Part shown: one piece after another, positions 19,602-22,801 of the stretch | How positions within the stretch are numbered: position 1 is the first letter of the stretch | Layout: every line of letters starts with the position of its first letter | Origin: a virus | Reading direction: 5' to 3' (one strand) | IMG/VR virus record: IMGVR_UViG_3300027413_000034 | Span: 1-22,801 of that record | DNA: 22,801 bases | Made by a program: the position numbers and the translations under genes | Notes under the pieces: generated by a model | Databases searched by the model: none | What the model was told of the DNA's origin: nothing | What the model saw: the letters and a program-made list of their open reading frames with translations, nothing else

Positions 19602-19721
19602 TAAGCGTTTTCCTCTGCTGCTTCTAACCCGTGTTCATAGCCTTGGTCATACCCCATGTTATAACCTTCTACCATACCTTTACGATAACCGTTCTCAAAA
19701 CTTCCTTCCATTTCAGTAGTG
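19579..19721 (-). repeat. tandem duplication, copy A
   Basis: This is the first copy of a duplicated segment. Bases 19579-19615 are identical to 19737-19773 (37 bases). Bases 19641-19666 are identical to 19814-19839 (26 bases). Further matching stretches extend to about 19721. It spans the TAATG junction between the chimeric gene and the 83-residue gene. Copy A lacks 24 bases (8 codons) present in copy B. Confidence 0.85.
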
Positions 19722-19759
19722 ATGATTGTATCTTCGTCTTCAAACTCTACTGTAAACAT
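19601..19759 (-). CDS. chimeric GX3-repeat micro-gene born from tandem duplication
   Basis: This 52-residue frame starts at the ATG of a TAATG junction and ends at another TAATG, so it exactly fills the gap. Its first 15 residues (MFTVEFEDEDTIITT) copy the start of the downstream 83-residue protein. From residue 16 it copies the C-terminus of the upstream 104-residue protein (EMEGSFENGYRKGMVEG, then YNMGYDQGYEHG and EENA). Glycines 24, 28, 32, 36, 40 and 44 are exactly four apart, an uninterrupted GX3 run. A domain swap of this kind looks like recombination between neighbouring genes. The reading frame is intact, so it may be expressed; function unknown. Confidence 0.72.
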   Translation of the reverse strand: MFTVEFEDEDTIITTEMEGSFENGYRKGMVEGYNMGYDQGYEHGLEAAEENA

Positions 19760-19918
19760 TAAGCGTTTTCCTCACGTTCTTCATCTAAACGTTGCTCGTA
19801 ACCGTGTTCGTGGCCTTGGTCATACCCCATGTTATAACCCTCATCATGGGCGTCTTGAGAACCGTCTACCATACCTTTAAGATAGCCGTCTTCAAACCTT
19901 TCTTCCATTTCAGTAGTG
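19737..19918 (-). repeat. tandem duplication, copy B
   Basis: This is the second copy of the duplicated segment. It holds the 3' half of the 104-residue GX3 gene, its TAATG stop/start and the 5' end of the chimeric gene. Identity to copy A is perfect over blocks of 37 and 26 bases, with diverged sequence in between, so the event is not very recent. Copy offset is 158 bases at the first block. Confidence 0.85.
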
Positions 19919-20073
19919 CGAGTCTCTTTAGAGAGCCGATACATTGCTGCCTCTAACGAGTCTAAATGGTCTAACATCTCTGAACTAACATCAATGTTAT
20001 AGAATATAAGGTTTTTATGGAACTTGTCAAAAGCGTTTTCCATATGTTTTTCTAGCGATACAGTAACATTCAT
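19759..20073 (-). CDS. GX3-repeat (Yae1/deca-GX3-like) protein
   Basis: This 104-residue protein has a helical N-terminal half (SLEKHMENAFDKFHKNLIFY, DHLDSLEAAMYRLSKE). The C-terminal part has small residues four apart: G63, G67, G71, A75, G79, G83, G87 and G91 (EDGYLKGMVDG, then EGYNMGYDQGHEHGYE). GX3 heptad-like runs occur in Yae1/Lto1 and FliH-type proteins, where they form tightly packed helices. The start ATG overlaps the preceding stop (AAAATGA). Its C-terminal region was copied into the next gene. Function is unknown; helix-helix contact or oligomerisation is inferred. Confidence 0.72.
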   Translation of the reverse strand: MNVTVSLEKHMENAFDKFHKNLIFYNIDVSSEMLDHLDSLEAAMYRLSKETRTTEMEERFEDGYLKGMVDGSQDAHDEGYNMGYDQGHEHGYEQRLDEEREENA

Positions 20074-20339
20074 TTTCTATCCTTCCAGATTCTATGGTAA
20101 ATGTTTTCCAAACCCTTTTTGTCAGGGTGTTTGCGTACCCACATGCCAGAGTCTGCCATGAAGTTCTTTTCAAACCAGTTGTCTAACTTACGATAACCAG
20201 TCTTTACATCCAAGTCTACTTCTAATGCCAGAGCGTCAAACTCTGCATCAGACATGATAGAGTCGTCGTAGTATTCATAGGCATAGGCGGCTACTGAAAG
20301 CCGTATCCTGCGCCTACGTTCTTGCTCTTTAATGTTCAA
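20070..20339 (-). CDS. LigA domain Ia-like small protein
   Basis: This 89-residue protein contains AAYAYEYYDDSIMSDAEFDA (17-36), matching the conserved start of NAD-dependent DNA ligase LigA, whose domain Ia reads YxxYYxxDxPxISDAEYDxL. That domain binds the NMN half of NAD+. The adenylation, OB and BRCT parts are absent, so this is not a ligase. Databases call such phage proteins LigA-related. It starts at TTG (20339) after AGAGG; the next in-frame ATG would cut the motif. It may modulate host ligase or sense NAD+, but this is inference. Confidence 0.75.
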   Translation of the reverse strand: MNIKEQERRRRIRLSVAAYAYEYYDDSIMSDAEFDALALEVDLDVKTGYRKLDNWFEKNFMADSGMWVRKHPDKKGLENIYHRIWKDRK

Positions 20340-20490
20340 CAGTCCAAGCCTCTACCCAGTAATACCAGTTATCTTCTTTAGCCCTTGAAAGGGCAGCAAA
20401 GTCTGCATCTTTTCTGTGTTTAAATAAAGCTCGACAACCAAAGTCACAAAGCAAAGCATACACAGTTTCTCTTTCATATCGTGGGATCAT
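20329..20490 (-). CDS. 53-residue hypothetical protein
   Basis: ATG at 20490 opens a 53-residue frame (MIPRYERETVYALLCDFGCR, then ALFKHRKDAD and NWYYWVEAWTVEH). It overlaps the end of the upstream gene and the start of the LigA-like gene, in a different frame. It has two cysteines and is Trp/Tyr-rich. AGAGG lies upstream. Without it a 134-base gap would remain, so it is probably real. Confidence 0.6.
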   Translation of the reverse strand: MIPRYERETVYALLCDFGCRALFKHRKDADFAALSRAKEDNWYYWVEAWTVEH

Positions 20491-20659
20491 TATCTTCAGC
20501 CTCTTGATAGTTAGCTTTTACTGTATACTTCCCAGTAATTCTCATGTCAGCAGACTTACGCAGTTGATAAACAGCCCAACCGTGTTTCCATTCTGGTTGT
20601 TCAAAAATATAAGACACTTTATCTTCTAAGTCTCTTAATCGCTTTTCGATGTTGCTCAT
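20474..20659 (-). CDS. hypothetical protein
   Basis: This 61-residue protein begins MSNIEKRLRDLEDKVSYIFE, a short coiled coil, followed by QPEWKHGWAVYQLRKS. GGAGAGCTTA gives a good ribosome binding site. Its start lies within the 3' end of the coiled-coil micro-gene (41-base overlap). Unknown function. Confidence 0.62.
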   Translation of the reverse strand: MSNIEKRLRDLEDKVSYIFEQPEWKHGWAVYQLRKSADMRITGKYTVKANYQEAEDNDPTI

Positions 20660-20780
20660 TAAGCTCTCCTTGCCTTTTTAAGACTTCAAACTGATCTTCA
20701 ATATCTCTTGTTTGCTCTTTAACCATTTCCTTTTCTATTTCTAAAGAAGTTGACTTTTTTATAAGCTTATCCCAGTTCAT
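20619..20780 (-). CDS. 53-residue coiled-coil micro-gene
   Basis: ATG at 20780 (AGGA seven bases upstream) encodes 53 residues: MNWDKLIKKSTSLEIEKEMV, then KEQTRDIEDQFEVLKRQ. It is all charged helix and basic at the C-terminus (KAIKRLRR). It overlaps the upstream gene by 14 bases and the downstream one by 41 bases. The latter overlap is long, so an alternative is that only part of the region is translated. Confidence 0.55.
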   Translation of the reverse strand: MNWDKLIKKSTSLEIEKEMVKEQTRDIEDQFEVLKRQGELNEQHRKAIKRLRR

Positions 20781-20958
20781 GAGGATATCCTACAAGAGTT
20801 ACTGTAATTTTATGCCACATGCCTTTGTAGACATTTTCTGCTATTCCATTAACATTCTCATAAGTTTCTTTAAATGAGCTAAAAGTTTCACCTACTGGTA
20901 TTTCCAACTCACTGCCGTCTACTGCTGTAACATAAATATAAGCTTGATATTCGTTCAT
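20767..20958 (-). CDS. hypothetical protein
   Basis: This 63-residue protein starts MNEYQAYIYVTAVDGSELEI and appears to be a small beta fold with a helix (SSFKETYENVNGIAENVYKG) and a closing strand (HKITVTLVGY). AAGGTAAACCAC precedes its ATG. It is five bases downstream of the preceding gene. No family recognised. Confidence 0.62.
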   Translation of the reverse strand: MNEYQAYIYVTAVDGSELEIPVGETFSSFKETYENVNGIAENVYKGMWHKITVTLVGYPHELG

Positions 20959-20963
20959 GTGGT

Positions 20964-21380
20964 TTACCTTTCTGTTACAAAATATTTGCCCGTGTCACAG
21001 AAGTAAGTCCAAGACTCATGAGCATCTGTGTATTCTTTACCTATTTCTTGGAGTTGTCCAAGGTTTTCTGCTCCCCCATCTTTCCAGTCAAGGTAAGCGT
21101 GTAATCGTTTAGGGTTACGAGGATTTACAGGGTGTAGCTGCATAAAGCACTCTTGGTTTACAACAAAACGACCTTCAATAAAATAACGGTCAAAGTCTTG
21201 TTTGCGTAAACAATAAGAGTATTCTAGCTCATTCATCCAAGAGCCAACACATAACCGAACGTTTTCTTTTATATTTCCTAAAGCTTTTAACTCGTTTACT
21301 CTTTTCATAAACTTATATTGAACATAAGGATCAGCCCCGTTATCAAGAGCAAAAATAGTCCAAGTATCAGTGTACATCAT
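20964..21380 (-). CDS. hypothetical protein directly after DNA polymerase
   Basis: ATG at 21380 (doubled with ATG 21377) follows AAGGACTACT and gives 138 residues. A GTG at 21407 is possible but has no such site. The start lies 14 bases inside the polymerase gene. The sequence has many aromatic and charged residues (MYTDTWTIFALDNGADPYVQ, CVGSWMNELEYSYCLRKQDF, RLHAYLDWKDGG) and four cysteines. Its tight coupling to polymerase suggests a replication accessory role, but no motif supports this. Confidence 0.65.
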   Translation of the reverse strand: MMYTDTWTIFALDNGADPYVQYKFMKRVNELKALGNIKENVRLCVGSWMNELEYSYCLRKQDFDRYFIEGRFVVNQECFMQLHPVNPRNPKRLHAYLDWKDGGAENLGQLQEIGKEYTDAHESWTYFCDTGKYFVTER

Positions 21381-22801
21381 AGTAGTCCTTCCCAATTTTA
21401 CAATCACCGCAAGTCATGATGTCAATGCCTAGCTCTTTTGGTGCTTCTTCAAAAGCTTGCATTATGATTTCTTTTGCTTGTTTTGCTTGATCACTCTTAA
21501 CTTCATACGTTACTTCGTCATGATAAAACAAAGTAATTGCAGCATCAATGTTAGCTGCTTTGAGTTGTTCATGTGCCATAGCAACAGTGTACTTCATCAC
21601 TACTGCTTCAGCACCTTGAATAAGGTAGTTTAGTGCTTTATGTCGCTCATCTGCTTTTAATACAATAGGGCGTCCATCAAGACCTTCAATCCAACCTCTT
21701 TCTTCAATATCTCCGTTAACCCTTTCAATTAACGCTGCTAAAGCTGGAAGTGCTTTCTTGTACTTATTCATTGACTTTTTAGTTTCTTTAAGACTCTTGT
21801 CAATATAGCCACTAAGTTTTTGAGCACCAGCGCCATACAAGTAAGCAAAGATAAACCTTTTAGCTTGAGGTCTTGTACAACCAAGAATATCTGCGTTCAT
21901 TTGATGAACGTCTCCGTTAAGAACCGTATCAGTAAACTTAGAGTCTTCCATGTAGTGAGCTAACAACCGTAGTTGACAAGCAGCAGAGTCAGCAGAAACT
22001 AATCTATACCCCTCTTTAGAAATAAACAGACTTCTAAACTCTTTGCCAAGGGTAGCTTGTCCTGATGGTAAGTTAGCAATAATCTTATGTGTTTGTCTAA
22101 AAGTCGGTGTACCAATGTTAAACACATCACCGTGTAGTCTACTGTTTTCGTCAATGTGAGGAAACCAGCCCTGAAGAATACTCCTACGAGATCTTAGAGT
22201 ATAGTATTCCATTAGTATTTTTCCTACACCTCCGAGTCTTTCCAAGCTAGAGTCGGAGAGTTTTGCGGAAGTTTTGAAGAACTCTTTTCCTCTCTTTTTC
22301 CAATTCCACTCATCAGGTTGCCACCCGATAGAGTAGAGGTAATCTTTAACCGTATCAGTATTACCGATGTCACCAGCTTCAAACTCAATGCGAGTATAAC
22401 TATCCCAAATGGGTAGTGAAGACTTACTGCCCAAATCGTAGATGCACTTAGAATCAAGGCCGAACCAACTACTAGTGTGCGCAGCGTACTTTCCTGCTTT
22501 TGTGAACTTCGGCTCTTTGTATTCAGCGTCAGGCCACGGTCCAAAGGGGTATCCTTCTTTGTCATAACCAATAATCCCCTGTGATTTTAATAGTTCAATT
22601 TCTTTTTTAATCTTTCTAACGCTAGAGTCTTTAGCAACAACTCTAACGCCTAGCAAGCTGTTAATTTCTTCTTCCATTTCCTTCATTTTTTCTGTAATAG
22701 TTTGATGAAGTTCTTTAGCAGCTTTTAAGTCAAACAACCAACCATTACTGCACTGCTCTTCCATAATGGCATCCATGTCCATTTCATTGCGTAAAGCCCG
22801 T
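21367..22801 (-). CDS. family A DNA polymerase, 5' end outside the window
   Basis: The frame runs open to the right edge (RALRNE precedes the ATG at 22782), so the N-terminal exonuclease part is cut off. Residue numbers here count from that ATG. Motif A is VSADSAACQLRLLA with catalytic D265. Motif B is RPQAKRFIFAYLYGAGAQK (304-322), with K308 and F312 in the place of T7 Y526 / E. coli F762. Motif C is YHDEV (D422). FRQTHKIIANLPSG (228-241) matches the T7 RATH region. Two changes stand out. Q270 replaces the steric-gate glutamate (T7 E480). Phe, not Tyr, stands at the 762 position. Together with primase-helicase and exonuclease this is the phage replicative polymerase. Confidence 0.96.
   Translation of the reverse strand, partial: RALRNEMDMDAIMEEQCSNGWLFDLKAAKELHQTITEKMKEMEEEINSLLGVRVVAKDSSVRKIKKEIELLKSQGIIGYDKEGYPFGPWPDAEYKEPKFTKAGKYAAHTSSWFGLDSKCIYDLGSKSSLPIWDSYTRIEFEAGDIGNTDTVKDYLYSIGWQPDEWNWKKRGKEFFKTSAKLSDSSLERLGGVGKILMEYYTLRSRRSILQGWFPHIDENSRLHGDVFNIGTPTFRQTHKIIANLPSGQATLGKEFRSLFISKEGYRLVSADSAACQLRLLAHYMEDSKFTDTVLNGDVHQMNADILGCTRPQAKRFIFAYLYGAGAQKLSGYIDKSLKETKKSMNKYKKALPALAALIERVNGDIEERGWIEGLDGRPIVLKADERHKALNYLIQGAEAVVMKYTVAMAHEQLKAANIDAAITLFYHDEVTYEVKSDQAKQAKEIIMQAFEEAPKELGIDIMTCGDCKIGKDYYDVH

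Noticed and set aside
1-22801. tRNA genes, integrase, attachment sites or transposons
   Set aside because: Read on both strands, no cloverleaf-like sequence, recombinase motif or terminal-repeat element was recognised.

Overview
The window looks like part of the genome of a lytic, tailed double-stranded DNA phage. The best guess is a marine podovirus of the broad T7 supergroup. All genes lie on the minus strand, are packed with ATGA, TAATG or GTGA overlaps, and mostly carry AGGAG-type ribosome binding sites. A T7-type replication set (family A DNA polymerase, gp4-like primase-helicase, gp6-like 5'-3' exonuclease) sits with a B12-dependent class II ribonucleotide reductase, a glutaredoxin and MazG. 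That mix resembles marine podoviruses such as roseophage SIO1 and its B12-RNR-carrying relatives. The host and exact lineage are inference. No rRNA, tRNA, integrase, IS element or CRISPR array was recognised.

Reading in the direction of transcription (right to left): (1) 22801-18047 begins with the DNA polymerase, whose 5' end is outside the window. It is followed by a string of very small genes, including a stand-alone LigA domain Ia protein, a GX3-repeat protein with a chimeric duplicate beside it, MazG and a 30-residue zinc-ribbon peptide. (2) 17987-14390 holds a zinc-binding protein, the exonuclease, a GIY-YIG-like nuclease, primase-helicase and small genes. (3) 14393-10883 holds nrdJ, small membrane or acidic proteins, glutaredoxin and an AT-hook protein, and ends at a strong UUCG-type terminator. 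(4) 10632-7013 is a packaging and membrane module: two small membrane proteins, a putative small terminase subunit, a single-domain Na/Pi-cotransporter-like protein, two more membrane proteins and the large terminase. (5) 6999-5697 encodes two very basic proteins and a 23-residue AT-hook peptide. (6) 5615-1 is an adhesion cassette: a beta-rich protein, a 1125-residue modular tail fibre with a YadA-like head, and three further virion or adhesin-like proteins, the last with a MAM-like domain. One further gene begins at the left edge. Portal, capsid, tail tube, lysin and any phage RNA polymerase are not here and should lie outside the window.

A recurring minus-strand motif, AAtAG(A/T)GATCGCT, lies in the three most promoter-like gaps (5.7, 10.8 and 18.0 kb). 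A weaker copy lies inside the gene two upstream of nrdJ (14.6 kb). The copy at 10.8 kb comes directly after the terminator. I infer that it is a phage-specific transcription signal dividing the genome into modules.

The replication and nucleotide genes make a coherent unit: reductase plus glutaredoxin and MazG for the nucleotide pool, exonuclease for host DNA recycling and primer removal, and helicase with polymerase for replication. The Na/Pi-like gene within the packaging module would be an auxiliary phosphate-uptake gene if functional. Gaps between genes are all under about 250 bases. The 9906-10016 gap shows nothing beyond AT-rich sequence and the ribosome binding site of the next gene.
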